Of a DNA stretch of 59,809 nt, positions 27,392 to 35,394 are shown piece after piece; position 1 is the first letter of the stretch, and each line of letters starts with the position of its first letter. The notes beneath the pieces were generated by a model, which was given only the letters and a program-made list of their open reading frames with translations, searched no databases and was not told where the DNA came from. This stretch comes from Clostridia bacterium. Its GTDB lineage: Bacteria > Bacillota > Clostridia > Christensenellales > CAG-138. The DNA lies in NCBI GenBank assembly GCA_030527115.1, contig JAUNBM010000008.1, forward strand, positions 1-59,809. The letters are read 5' to 3'. The position numbers were made by a program, and so were the translations under genes.

Positions 27392-27422
27392 GAGGCTGTG
27401 CGCACACCTTTAGCACAGCCTC
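27392..27422 (-). terminator. Rho-independent terminator after ypeB
   Basis: A 10-bp perfect stem GAGGCTGTGC/GCACAGCCTC (27392-27401 with 27413-27422) is followed on the minus strand by GATTTTTATAT. It ends the spoIIR-sleB-ypeB transcript. Confidence 0.88.
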
Positions 27423-27447
27423 CCAAATTTGACAGGGGCTTTTTGCC

Positions 27448-28743
27448 CTATACCACAAGGTCGCCCTCGTCGCTGTTTATCACCTCAAATATATCCTCCT
27501 CGCGGCCGGTGACCGCGTTGATGTATACGATGAAGAAGGTTTCGTTTTTAACCCCTTTGCACTCATAGCACAAAACCTCGGTGCTGTTCGTCTTTGGAAT
27601 CAGGGCGAGCCGCACGCTCTCTATCTTCAGGGAGACGGAAACCTTTGCCCGCGCCTCGTCTTCGGTCAGATCCGGCGCTTGCAGTTCGCGCTCGCGGTGA
27701 TTTATCACATAGTTTTTCGCATCCATGCCGATAACCTGCTCGGACTGGCGGTCAACATAGACCTTGATAAGATCGCTGTACAGGATAACTCCGTCCTGGG
27801 ACGCGGCATAGTTGATTACCACAACGCCGTTGTAATATTGAGCATAGGAGGGCTCCATGTCCTCATAGCCATGCCCGCGCAAAAAGCTCTCCGCCGAAGC
27901 GTGCAACCGTTCCGTCTCCTCGTCGGTGGGCCTGCCCGCCAGGTCGCTCTCGGGCTGGCGCATGAAGTACAAAAGCTCGCCGCCCTTTTGGGTTATCGAA
28001 ATCTCGAGGTTGTCGCCCGAAAAATCATGGCTGTTCAGCGCCACGCCCTCGCAAAGCCCGTCATACTGCACCTCCACGTCCGAAAACCATTCGGCAACGA
28101 CCGCCCTTGCCGCGCTCTCGTCAATTTCTTCGCCCTCCAAATATATCGTCTGCTCCTCGTTGGACTCCGAAAAAGGCCCGTCGTAGATCAGGTGGGGATA
28201 GTCCGCAATGTCGCTTTCGTCCTTTTCGCTCTCATAGAAGGCGCTGGTCGTACTGTACTGCGGATATTCTCCGTTTTCGATGTTCGTCCGAATCTCCAGG
28301 CTCAAATTCCGGCAGGTCTGCTGGAGCGTCTCCAGCTGGGAGTAGTCGTCCCGCGTCAACTCCTGCTCGTTTAATAACCCCTGCATCAGCGTATGGCAGT
28401 AGTCGCCCACCCGTACGATGAACTGAATCAGACCGTAATCGTCCGCATGGGAGGCGGAGATCTGCGACAGCGCGGTGGTTGCGGAGTTGGCGAGCCGCCA
28501 CACGTCGGCAAAGATCAATATCTTGCGCGAATCGTCCTCCGAAACCGAAACCTTTTGCAGGCAAGTATCTATATCGTTAAGATCGTTGTGAATCTGCATA
28601 TAAACGCTCTTTAAGTTGTTGTTGAGCCTGCGCTCCGCGCTTTGCATCCGCTCGGAATACATGATCGCATAGGTCAGCGCGGCGGCGAAAGCGCAAACAA
28701 GCAACAGCGCGATAAAAATACAGAGGGATTTTTTATTGCTCAT
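27448..28743 (-). CDS. ypeB: Germination protein YpeB
   Basis: A 431-residue protein needed for assembly and stability of the cortex-lytic enzyme SleB in spores. The N-terminus has one membrane segment (about 7-27), then a helical domain (YMQIHNDLNDIDTCLQKVSVSEDD; FADVWRLANSATTALSQIS) and repeated PepSY-like domains in the C-terminal half (DEARAKVSVSLKIESVRLALIP). It follows sleB by 9 nt and has AAGGAGCG upstream. sleB-ypeB pairs are the usual arrangement in spore formers. Confidence 0.93.
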   Translation of the reverse strand: MSNKKSLCIFIALLLVCAFAAALTYAIMYSERMQSAERRLNNNLKSVYMQIHNDLNDIDTCLQKVSVSEDDSRKILIFADVWRLANSATTALSQISASHADDYGLIQFIVRVGDYCHTLMQGLLNEQELTRDDYSQLETLQQTCRNLSLEIRTNIENGEYPQYSTTSAFYESEKDESDIADYPHLIYDGPFSESNEEQTIYLEGEEIDESAARAVVAEWFSDVEVQYDGLCEGVALNSHDFSGDNLEISITQKGGELLYFMRQPESDLAGRPTDEETERLHASAESFLRGHGYEDMEPSYAQYYNGVVVINYAASQDGVILYSDLIKVYVDRQSEQVIGMDAKNYVINHRERELQAPDLTEDEARAKVSVSLKIESVRLALIPKTNSTEVLCYECKGVKNETFFIVYINAVTGREEDIFEVINSDEGDLVV

Positions 28744-28752
28744 CTTCGCTCC

Positions 28753-29418
28753 TTAATGGCAGAAAGCGTGTCTGCCTATCGTGAGGGATACCGGCCGCGA
28801 AAGCATCCATTTGGAGGTCGCGGTCGCCGGGTTATAATAGTAGATACATCCGCCCGTCGGATCCCAGCCGTTCATCGCATCCTTGGCGGCCTTGATTGCG
28901 GTCTCGTTCGGGGTAAGGTAGATTTGCCCGTCGGAAACCGCGTCGAAGGCTCCGCTTTGGTAGATAACTCCGGCAATGGAATTGGGGAACTTGGAGCTTT
29001 TCACGCGGTTCAGCACGACGGAGGCTACGGCGACCTGCCCCTTATAGGGCTCGCCCCGCGCTTCGCCGTAAACGCATTGCGCAAGCAGATATACGTCGGA
29101 CGAGTTGGACGAGGCGGTGGTCTGGGAGCTTGAAAGCGTCATGCCGAGCGCCTTCGCGGTTTGCGTTCCAACGATGCCGTCGACCGCAAGCCCGTTCGTC
29201 CGCTGAAAATACTTAACCGCGTTTTCCGTTCCCGAGCCGAAGATGCCGTCGACTACGCCGGTATAATAGCCCCATTGCTTGAGCTTGCGTTGCAGGGTTT
29301 TAACCTCGTCGCCGGTCGAGCCGCGCTTTAAAACACCCTCCGAAACCGAGGGCAGGATTGCGGTCAATATCAGGCAGAGCGCAAAGAGCAGGCAACGCAG
29401 TCGTCTCGCTCCGTTCAT
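28753..29418 (-). CDS. sleB: Spore cortex-lytic enzyme SleB
   Basis: A 221-residue lytic transglycosylase that degrades spore cortex peptidoglycan at germination. A signal peptide (about 1-28) is followed by one peptidoglycan-binding domain (about 30-95: GDEVKTLQRKLKQWGYYTG) and a hydrolase-2 catalytic domain (about 110-221) with the catalytic Glu in YGEARGE, then VASVVLNRVKSSKFP and the terminal IGRHAFCH. Its ATG overlaps the spoIIR stop codon by 4 nt, so it is made with spoIIR. Confidence 0.95.
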   Translation of the reverse strand: MNGARRLRCLLFALCLILTAILPSVSEGVLKRGSTGDEVKTLQRKLKQWGYYTGVVDGIFGSGTENAVKYFQRTNGLAVDGIVGTQTAKALGMTLSSSQTTASSNSSDVYLLAQCVYGEARGEPYKGQVAVASVVLNRVKSSKFPNSIAGVIYQSGAFDAVSDGQIYLTPNETAIKAAKDAMNGWDPTGGCIYYYNPATATSKWMLSRPVSLTIGRHAFCH

Positions 29419-29990
29419 TTAAACCACCTCGCTATCAGCTCCTTGAACCAGGCGGCGATATCGCTCTCAAACTCCAGCTCCTCGATATCCGCCGTTTCAC
29501 CGTCCGGCGTTACTATGCAGAGCGGCGGAAACAGCACGCACCACCAGTTTTGGCCGCCGCCTTCCCCAAGCACCACCACGAGCGCGTCATATTCGCCGGC
29601 GGGAAACAGGCGGTCTTGATAAACCCGGTCGGGGAAGCTCTCGGTTCCGAGCTGTAAATAGACCCCGTAATCCACCCCAGAGTCCAAAAGCGTCCGCTCG
29701 CAAATTTGCTGAATCGCATCGCCGTTGTTCAAAAGAAAGGTTTTGGCATCCTCTAAGCTTTCGGCGGCTTCAAAGTAGGGAAGCAGAGCTTCCTTGACCT
29801 GCATCTTTACCGCCTGGTCGCGCTCGCTGTCGCTGTTGGCGCGGATGTGCAGGCGGAGGATTCCGCTTTCGCTCCCGATGCTCGTCATGGTGTTTGCCGC
29901 CTGTGCGGAATAGATAGTCTGCGCCATCAAAAGACTTAGTAACAGCGCAAAGAGCAGTAATAGTTTAGCTTTGTTCGAGTTTTGTTGCAT
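29415..29990 (-). CDS. spoIIR: Stage II sporulation protein R
   Basis: A 191-residue secreted forespore signal that triggers SpoIIGA to process pro-sigma-E in the mother cell. Residues 1-32 form the signal peptide; the conserved core reads RLHIRANSDSERDQAVKMQVKEALLPY, with QDRLFPAGEYDALVVVLGEGGGQNWWCVLFPPLC at its end. The ATG is preceded by CGAGGTGA. It heads the spoIIR-sleB-ypeB operon, an arrangement that puts an early sporulation signal and germination enzymes on one transcript. Confidence 0.95.
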   Translation of the reverse strand: MQQNSNKAKLLLLFALLLSLLMAQTIYSAQAANTMTSIGSESGILRLHIRANSDSERDQAVKMQVKEALLPYFEAAESLEDAKTFLLNNGDAIQQICERTLLDSGVDYGVYLQLGTESFPDRVYQDRLFPAGEYDALVVVLGEGGGQNWWCVLFPPLCIVTPDGETADIEELEFESDIAAWFKELIARWFK

Positions 29991-30042
29991 CTGTGTTCAC
30001 CTCGATAAGAGTATGCCCCGATTTTTTTAGAGCTAAACACGC

Positions 30043-30070
30043 TTGACATTTCAATAAAATTTGTTAGTCT
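30043..30070 (+). promoter_or_regulatory. Promoter of a leaderless hypothetical gene
   Basis: TTGACA (30043-30048), 16-nt spacer, TAGTCT (30065-30070), then 6 nt to the ATG at 30077. There is no Shine-Dalgarno, so the mRNA should begin at the start codon. The -10 match is only 3 of 6. Confidence 0.5.
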
Positions 30071-30076
30071 TAAAAT

Positions 30077-30577
30077 ATGGACGAGCTGTTGCGTTACCTA
30101 AAAGAAATAACCGGTACGGAGGTGAAGCTCACGCTTTCAAACGAGGGCGCGCTTTCCTCGTCCTCCTTTTTGTATTCCGGCACGGCGGAAAGTATGGCGG
30201 ACAGGATAAATAAAAAGCCGCACCGCTTTATTGAAAGGGCAGGCGAAAAGGGCGGCTGGCTGTTGCTCCATATGAGCGACTGTTTTTTTGAGATGCTGAT
30301 TGAGGAGGGGCGGCGGCTTCCCTATTCCCCACGCGGGGACTATGCGGAAAAAAGGCTGGAGCTTTTGATGCGGCACGGCCGCCTGCCCTGCCCACGGGAC
30401 GCGAAGGTTCGCCTTCTGCTGATAAAGGGTGCGCTCGGCCGCTTGAGCGATTTGGAACTGCTCAGCATCTCGCATCACCTCGACGGAATGGACAGGGTCT
30501 GTCTGGAGCATTCGCTGGGCGGGGTTGCGGAAGCGCTCATGCACTATCGCGCCCGGCTCAGGGAAGAAGAATCGTGA
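30077..30577 (+). CDS. Hypothetical protein, unassigned
   Basis: A 166-residue soluble protein, not recognised. The sequence has an N-terminal MDELLRYLKEITGTEVKLTL and a helical Arg-rich C-terminal half (DAKVRLLLIKGALGRLSDLELLSISHHLDGMDRVCLEHSLGGVAEALMHYRARL). The latter faintly resembles the DALR anticodon-binding domain of arginyl-tRNA synthetases, which is only a hint. Codon use matches its neighbours and the start has a TTGACA promoter. Its last 20 nt overlap the 3' end of noc on the opposite strand. Confidence 0.7.
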   Translation: MDELLRYLKEITGTEVKLTLSNEGALSSSSFLYSGTAESMADRINKKPHRFIERAGEKGGWLLLHMSDCFFEMLIEEGRRLPYSPRGDYAEKRLELLMRHGRLPCPRDAKVRLLLIKGALGRLSDLELLSISHHLDGMDRVCLEHSLGGVAEALMHYRARLREEES

Positions 30578-31376
30578 TAACCGTTCCCTCCTCGGTTTGC
30601 TGTTCGCGGTAGACGGGCTGAGCCCCCGATTTTTTCAGCTGTTCCACGCTCACCCGAACGCTGTTGATAAACAAGCGGTAGTCCTTGGACAGGCGCAATA
30701 CCCTAAGCGGCTTCTTGGTTTTTGGCAAAAGCTCCCCCTCGATAAGCCGTTCCGTCTGCGCAACGGTGAGCTTGCGTTCCGAAATCAACGTCAGCATACG
30801 CAACTGTTCCTGCTCCGAAGAAAGGTTTAGCAGGGCGCGGGCGTGGCGTTCCGAAAGTTCCGCTCCGCGAAGCCGGTTGCGCACGGACAGCGGAAGCTTT
30901 AGCAGGCGCAACCGGTTCGACAAAAAGGACTGGCTCTTGCCGAGCCGCGTGGCAAGCTCCTCCTGGGTCAGCCCAAACTGAGTTAAGAGCGATTGAAAGC
31001 TTATCGCCTCCTCCAGATAGTGAAGGTCACGGCGCTGTACGTTCTCGATTATTGCCATCATCGCGCTCTTTTGCTCGTCGGCGCAGAGAATAACGCAGGG
31101 AACCTCGCTCATGCCGAGCAGTTTGCAGGCTCTGAGCCGCCGCTCGCCCGAGATAAGCTCAAAGCGGTCTCCGCATTCGCGCACCGTCAGGGGCTGAATC
31201 AACCCCACCTGCGCGATCGAAACCATCAGCTCGTTTAAGGACTCCTTGTCGAAGTCGCGGCGGGGCTGGTTGGGATTCGGCAAGATCTCGTCGATAGGTA
31301 TGCGCACGAGACTCCGGTTCAGCTCGCGCTTGACCGGCCCGCTCAAAAGGCCCTGTTGGAACGAATATACGGGCAT
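30558..31376 (-). CDS. noc: Nucleoid occlusion protein Noc (ParB family)
   Basis: A 272-residue DNA-binding CTPase-type protein. An N-terminal amphipathic start (MPVYSFQQGLL) precedes the ParB-N domain with LPNPNQPRRDF, GLIQPLTVR and SGERRLRACKLLGMSEVPC (CTP-binding box GERR), then the HTH region (LTQEELATRLGKSQSFLSNRLRLLKLP) and a C-terminal dimer domain. Two ParB paralogues exist in the window; this one is distant from parA and has the length and start of Noc, which shields nucleoids from Z-rings. The start is fixed by AGGAGGTGACGAT before ATG 31376. A Noc-binding site was not found by eye. Assignment as Noc rather than a second ParB is likely, not certain. Confidence 0.82.
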   Translation of the reverse strand: MPVYSFQQGLLSGPVKRELNRSLVRIPIDEILPNPNQPRRDFDKESLNELMVSIAQVGLIQPLTVRECGDRFELISGERRLRACKLLGMSEVPCVILCADEQKSAMMAIIENVQRRDLHYLEEAISFQSLLTQFGLTQEELATRLGKSQSFLSNRLRLLKLPLSVRNRLRGAELSERHARALLNLSSEQEQLRMLTLISERKLTVAQTERLIEGELLPKTKKPLRVLRLSKDYRLFINSVRVSVEQLKKSGAQPVYREQQTEEGTVITILLP

Positions 31377-31532
31377 ATCGTCACCTCCTGTCAAAACCTT
31401 AGCATGAAAGGACAGCAAAAGCCATAGCTTTGACAAAGGAGGAGCAAATGCGGCAAAAAAAGAACAATTAAGCACGCCCTGCAATAATTGGGGAAACCCC
31501 GCTCATTTTTGTGAATTATTATGCGCGAGGGC

Positions 31533-31560
31533 TTGATTTTTCCGGAGGAGCTGTTATAAT
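31533..31560 (+). promoter_or_regulatory. Ferredoxin promoter
   Basis: TTGATT (31533-31538), 16-nt spacer, TATAAT (31555-31560); the ribosome site GAGGAGG follows at 31575-31581. Confidence 0.7.
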
Positions 31561-31589
31561 TGTAACAAATCTATGAGGAGGATTTTGAT

Positions 31590-31760
31590 ATGGCATACAA
31601 AATCGGTGAGGACTGCATCAGCTGTGGCGCTTGCGCGGCGGAATGTCCGGTCGAGGCGATTAAAGAGGGCGAAAGCATCTATGTGATTGATCCCGATACC
31701 TGCATCGACTGCGGTAATTGTGAGAACGTATGTCCCGTTGGCGCGCCTAAGGCGGAGTAA
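31590..31760 (+). CDS. 2[4Fe-4S] ferredoxin
   Basis: A 56-residue electron carrier of the clostridial type. Two CxxCxxCxxxCP motifs are complete: [16 protein letters not shown] and [16 protein letters not shown]. The ATG follows GAGGAGGATTTTGAT. It stands alone with its own promoter and a hairpin terminator, as highly expressed ferredoxins usually do. Confidence 0.95.
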   Translation: MAYKIGEDCISCGACAAECPVEAIKEGESIYVIDPDTCIDCGNCENVCPVGAPKAE

Positions 31761-31783
31761 CTGCGGGCAATTGGATTTAGAAT

Positions 31784-31815
31784 GAGCCGCCGGGGCGCAA
31801 CGCCTGTGGCGGCTC
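31784..31815 (+). terminator. Ferredoxin terminator
   Basis: An 8-bp stem GAGCCGCC/GGCGGCTC (31784-31791 with 31808-31815) with an inner pairing region, followed by GCTCTATTT. The T tract is short. Confidence 0.6.
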
Positions 31816-31894
31816 GCTCTATTTAAACGGGATAAACGCCCGCTTTGTAACTTTTTTAGGACGTTTGTCCAAGCTCACGTCCGTTTGCTTTACA

Positions 31895-32488
31895 TCAGGC
31901 GAGATCGTCAACTATTTCGGTCGTGTTGGCCCGGCCCGGAGTTGGGCTCAGGCAGTAGCCGTAGCTTCCGTCGTCGCGGCGGGCATAGGACATATCCGAT
32001 TCCAGCGCGGGAACCTCGATTATCTCCAGCAGTTCCTGAACGTTGCTCGAAAGGTAAACGGTTTCTCCGCTCCGGCTCAGCGTATAGCCCGTGCAGATTA
32101 GCTCGGAGGAGCCGAGATCCGTATCTCCGGCAAAGTAGATGATGAGATATTCGCCCGCCTCTATCGTCACCTCAGGAAAGGTGAACAGATAGGGCGTACT
32201 CGAATGCGTCGATAGCCCATAGCCCGACAGGGAGATTGCGTGATCCGAGCTGTTGTAAAGCTCCAGCCAGTCGGGAGTGCCAAGCGAGGCTTCTTCGAGA
32301 CAGCCGCTGTTGGACAGCACCACCTCGTTGATAATCAGCCCCGTTTCGGGCGGGGTCAGCGACAGCACCAGCGCAAGCGAAACGCCGAGCAGCAGGATGA
32401 CGACCGACAAAAAGATCACATTGCGATATTTGTCCAGCGGATTGCTGGCAGGCTTTTGTTCCTCAAATAAAATGATTTCCTCTTCCAT
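31895..32488 (-). CDS. Membrane protein with extracellular lamin-tail domain
   Basis: A 197-residue protein: cytosolic 1-25, one membrane helix (about 26-48), then an extracellular lamin-tail (LTD) fold from about 55 to 165 with the family hallmarks IINEVVLSN, DWLELYNSSDHAISLSGYGLS and YLIIYFAGD. Lamin-tail domains in bacteria mostly occur on surface nucleases or as binding modules; no catalytic domain is present here. The -10 box TATAAT (32496-32501, minus strand) ends 8 nt before the ATG, so the mRNA is probably leaderless. Confidence 0.82.
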   Translation of the reverse strand: MEEEIILFEEQKPASNPLDKYRNVIFLSVVILLLGVSLALVLSLTPPETGLIINEVVLSNSGCLEEASLGTPDWLELYNSSDHAISLSGYGLSTHSSTPYLFTFPEVTIEAGEYLIIYFAGDTDLGSSELICTGYTLSRSGETVYLSSNVQELLEIIEVPALESDMSYARRDDGSYGYCLSPTPGRANTTEIVDDLA

Positions 32489-32495
32489 GCCCTCT

Positions 32496-32501
32496 ATTAT
32501 A
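32496..32501 (-). promoter_or_regulatory. -10 box of the leaderless lamin-tail gene
   Basis: TATAAT on the minus strand, 7 nt from the ATG at 32488. The -35 region is weak. AGAGGG lies between but would be at the very 5' end of the mRNA and 1 nt from the ATG. Confidence 0.6.
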
Positions 32502-32636
32502 ACATACTGGGTGAAAATAGCTTGAAAAAATTTTTAAGTTTTGATGGCGCTTTCCTGCCCACGGCTTAACCGGGCGCGCCACTTTAGATAGGGCGGTCAA
32601 GATTGTGAAAAAGCGGAAACATTCTTTTTCAGCTCG

Positions 32637-32664
32637 TTGCTTCTTTAAAAAAACGCGGTATAAT
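32637..32664 (+). promoter_or_regulatory. Promoter of the leaderless GH13 gene
   Basis: TTGCTT (32637-32642), 16-nt spacer, TATAAT (32659-32664), then 7 nt (ATTCTTT) to the ATG at 32672, with no Shine-Dalgarno. Confidence 0.7.
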
Positions 32665-32671
32665 ATTCTTT

Positions 32672-34603
32672 ATGAGATTTTTCCATCATTCAAGAGATCT
32701 TCGTTTCCGCCGTCCCCAGGGCGCGGTAACGACCGATACCGAAATGAGCGTCGCCATCTCCGCGTGGGATTGCGGGGCGGAGGTTTCCGTGGCTCTGCGG
32801 CTGTTCGAGCCGGGGAACGTTCGCATAATTTCCATGGAGCGCGCCGGCGATGAGTTTCGATGCGGCTTTACCAGTCCATCGTTCCCCTGTCTCTGCTTCT
32901 ACGACTTTGAAATCCGTAGCGGCGATTCAAAGCTCTTTTATTCCGGGGAAAGCGGGAGCGGGGAGCTTTTGCAACAGGAGGGCGTCCGGTATCAGATAAC
33001 GGTGTATTCCAAGGGCTTTGAAACGCCCGCGTGGTTCACAACGGGAATCGCCTACCAAATCTTTCCCGACCGCTTCTTCCGCTCCGATGACGCCGCCTTT
33101 AGAACGCGGATAGAGCGCCGGAGGGCGGAGGGGCGGACGGCCTTTGCGCACGAAAGCTTTTCCTCGGAGCCGCTCTATCTGCCGCACGGCGGAAGCGATG
33201 TCTACGCTCCGGACGACTATCACGGCGGCGATCTTGAGGGCATAACGGAGAAGCTCGACTATCTCAAGTCGCTTTCTGTAAACTGTATCTACCTCAACCC
33301 GATATTTGAGGCGGACAGCAATCACCGCTATAATACCGGCGATTATATGAAGATCGACGGCATTTTGGGCTCGAACGAGGATTTCGACAGGCTCGTTTCC
33401 GAGGCGAACGCGCGCGGAATCTCCGTGATTTTGGACGGCGTCTTTTCCCATACCGGAGCGGATTCCCGCTATTTCAACCGCTTCGGACGGTATCCGTCGA
33501 CGGGAGCGTATCAGAGTCAAAGCTCGCCCTATTATCCGTGGTACCGCTTTTATGACTATCCCGAAGCCTACGAATGCTGGTGGGATTTCCCGACGCTTCC
33601 GAACGTCAACGAACTTGAGCCCTCCTATGGCGAGTTTATCCACGGCGAGGGCGGGGTGCTTGCCAACTGGCAGAGGAAGGGCGCGCGCGGCTGGCGGCTC
33701 GATGTGGCGGACGAGCTTCCCGACGATTTTATCCGAATGCTCCGCAAAAGATGCAAGGAGGAGGATCCCAACGCCGTGCTTATCGGCGAGGTTTGGGAAA
33801 ACTGCTCCAATAAGAGCGGCGAAAGCGGGCGCAGAGCCTATGTTGACGGCGATCTTTTGGACGGGGCGATGAACTACCCCTTTTTAAAGGCGACGCTTTC
33901 GTTTCTGAACGGAAGAATCGACGCATATTCTTATAATGAGCGCATTCAGCGGCTCGTTGAAAGCTATCCCCCGCCTTTTTTGCGGGCGTGTTTGAACCTC
34001 ATCTCCTCGCACGATGAGCCGCGCGCGCTGTCCGCGCTGAGCTGTGAAACGGATCCGCGAGACTTAACCCGCGAGGAGCAGGCGGCTTATGTTCCGTCGG
34101 CGGAGAGCATTGAATTGGGCAGAAAGCGGCTTTGTCAGGCTATGGCGTTGCAGTTCACGATGGTTGGAGTTCCCTGCATCTACTATGGCGACGAGGCTGG
34201 GCTGTCAGGTATGTGCGACCCGTTCAACCGCCGAACCTATCCCTGGGGCGCGGAGGATAAGCAGATATTGTCGCTGACCAAACAGCTTGCCGCGCTCAGA
34301 AAGGACAGCGCCGCCCTAAAGGAGGGCAGTTGCCGCATGGGCGTTTTAAACGGTAGCGCCTTCGCCCTTGTCCGCTATACAAAGGACGAGGTCGTTATCA
34401 CGCTTATCAACAACTCCGTGGAGCGGCGGAGCGTAATCCTCTATCCCGCGCTGTTGTTTGAGGGCGCGGACGCCGAACTGCCCATCCCCTTTAAGGGGAG
34501 CTATCGGGACTTAAACGGAAACTGTGCCGAGGTTTTGGAGGTGCTGTGCGCCGAGCTTGAACCCAACGGCTTTGCAGTATGGAGAAAGGAAGACAGGGCA
34601 TGA
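32672..34603 (+). CDS. Glycoside hydrolase family 13 alpha-glycosidase (neopullulanase/maltogenic type)
   Basis: A 643-residue cytosolic enzyme acting on alpha-glucans. An N-terminal beta domain (1-120) is followed by the TIM-barrel: YQIFPDRFFRSD, the NHRYNTGDYMKID region, DGVFSHTGADS (region I), GWRLDVADELPDDF with the nucleophile Asp (region II), IGEVWENCSN with the acid/base Glu (region III) and ISSHDEPRALSA with the transition-state Asp (region IV). The C-terminal beta domain starts near 560. There is no signal peptide, so it probably processes imported maltodextrin or stored glycogen. It overlaps the next gene by 4 nt. Confidence 0.93.
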   Translation: MRFFHHSRDLRFRRPQGAVTTDTEMSVAISAWDCGAEVSVALRLFEPGNVRIISMERAGDEFRCGFTSPSFPCLCFYDFEIRSGDSKLFYSGESGSGELLQQEGVRYQITVYSKGFETPAWFTTGIAYQIFPDRFFRSDDAAFRTRIERRRAEGRTAFAHESFSSEPLYLPHGGSDVYAPDDYHGGDLEGITEKLDYLKSLSVNCIYLNPIFEADSNHRYNTGDYMKIDGILGSNEDFDRLVSEANARGISVILDGVFSHTGADSRYFNRFGRYPSTGAYQSQSSPYYPWYRFYDYPEAYECWWDFPTLPNVNELEPSYGEFIHGEGGVLANWQRKGARGWRLDVADELPDDFIRMLRKRCKEEDPNAVLIGEVWENCSNKSGESGRRAYVDGDLLDGAMNYPFLKATLSFLNGRIDAYSYNERIQRLVESYPPPFLRACLNLISSHDEPRALSALSCETDPRDLTREEQAAYVPSAESIELGRKRLCQAMALQFTMVGVPCIYYGDEAGLSGMCDPFNRRTYPWGAEDKQILSLTKQLAALRKDSAALKEGSCRMGVLNGSAFALVRYTKDEVVITLINNSVERRSVILYPALLFEGADAELPIPFKGSYRDLNGNCAEVLEVLCAELEPNGFAVWRKEDRA

Positions 34604-35049
34604 ACAGGATGTTTGCCTTTGACCAGCTTAACAAGACCCTGCTGTTTACGGGAATACTTGCTTTTCTCGCAAGAATGTTTATCAAGGAGGTCGGCTGGGT
34701 TTACTATCTTTTTACAGCGATTGCGGTTTTGGCGATGCTGTATTTCATCTTCCGGCTGATGAACGGAAACAACTATGAAAAGCGCGCGCGAGAGAATCAG
34801 GCCTTTTTAAACTTCTTCGCCTCGCTGAAAGCCCCGTTTTCCAAAAACGGCGGCACACGAAGGGCAAGGGTGGTTCGTCAGGGCTCAGGCAGGAGTAAGA
34901 AAAGCTTTTCCGAATGGGTCAACTCGCGCAAAAACTACCGCTATCTGATTTGCCCTCAATGCCGCCAGAAACTGCGCGTTCCCCGCGGCAAGGGCAAGAT
35001 AAAGGTTACCTGCACGATTTGCCGGAATCAATTTATTGCAAAAAGCTGA
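34600..35049 (+). CDS. Small membrane protein with C-terminal zinc ribbon
   Basis: A 149-residue protein, not assigned to a named family. Two membrane helices (about 13-30 and 36-56) are followed by a basic region and a C-terminal CPQC...CTIC pair (LICPQCRQKLRVPRGKGKIKVTCTICRNQF) that forms a probable zinc ribbon of the zinc-finger-like, MJ0042 sort. ATG 34600 overlaps the GH13 stop (ATGA). The function is unknown. Confidence 0.82.
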   Translation: MNRMFAFDQLNKTLLFTGILAFLARMFIKEVGWVYYLFTAIAVLAMLYFIFRLMNGNNYEKRARENQAFLNFFASLKAPFSKNGGTRRARVVRQGSGRSKKSFSEWVNSRKNYRYLICPQCRQKLRVPRGKGKIKVTCTICRNQFIAKS

Positions 35050-35064
35050 AAAAGAGGCTATACT
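35036..35064 (+). promoter_or_regulatory. Promoter of the DUF1858 gene
   Basis: TTGCAA (35036-35041), 17-nt spacer, TATACT (35059-35064), overlapping the end of the upstream gene; AAGGAG follows before the ATG at 35094. Confidence 0.7.
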
Positions 35065-35093
35065 AAATAAAAAGCAACAAAGGAGACGAAAAA

Positions 35094-35288
35094 ATGATTA
35101 CCAAGGATATGACCATCCAGAGCATTCTGGAGATTGACGAGAAACTCGCTAACGTCCTTATGGCTTCGGGCATGCATTGCCTCGGCTGTGCGATGGCGCA
35201 TAGTGAAAATCTTGAGCAGGCCTGCATGGTTCACGGAATCGACGCGGACGCTTTAGTCGACGCGCTCAACGCCCGGCTGGAAAAATAG
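35094..35288 (+). CDS. DUF1858 redox-disulfide domain protein
   Basis: A 64-residue protein consisting of the DUF1858 domain (MITKDMTIQSILEID...), with the paired Cys motif MHCLGCAMAH near residues 28-35. Family members are often linked to hybrid-cluster proteins and other redox enzymes; the exact partner is unknown here. Good Shine-Dalgarno AAGGAGACG and own promoter and terminator. Confidence 0.9.
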   Translation: MITKDMTIQSILEIDEKLANVLMASGMHCLGCAMAHSENLEQACMVHGIDADALVDALNARLEK

Positions 35289-35313
35289 CGCAGGGCAGGC
35301 TTAGAATCGGAAT

Positions 35314-35339
35314 CGGAGGGCTCGCTCTCCGGTTTTTTT
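35314..35339 (+). terminator. Rho-independent terminator of the DUF1858 gene
   Basis: Stem CGGAG(GG)/(CT)CTCCG (35314-35320 with 35325-35331) followed by GTTTTTTT (35332-35339). Confidence 0.85.
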
Positions 35340-35394
35340 ATTGCTTGAACCCAATCTTAGCGCCGGCGGCTAAAAGTTCCGCCGTTTATATGCG

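Noticed and set aside
27679..28374. 231-codon plus-strand frame
   Set aside because: Antisense to ypeB, with no recognisable domain or start signal.
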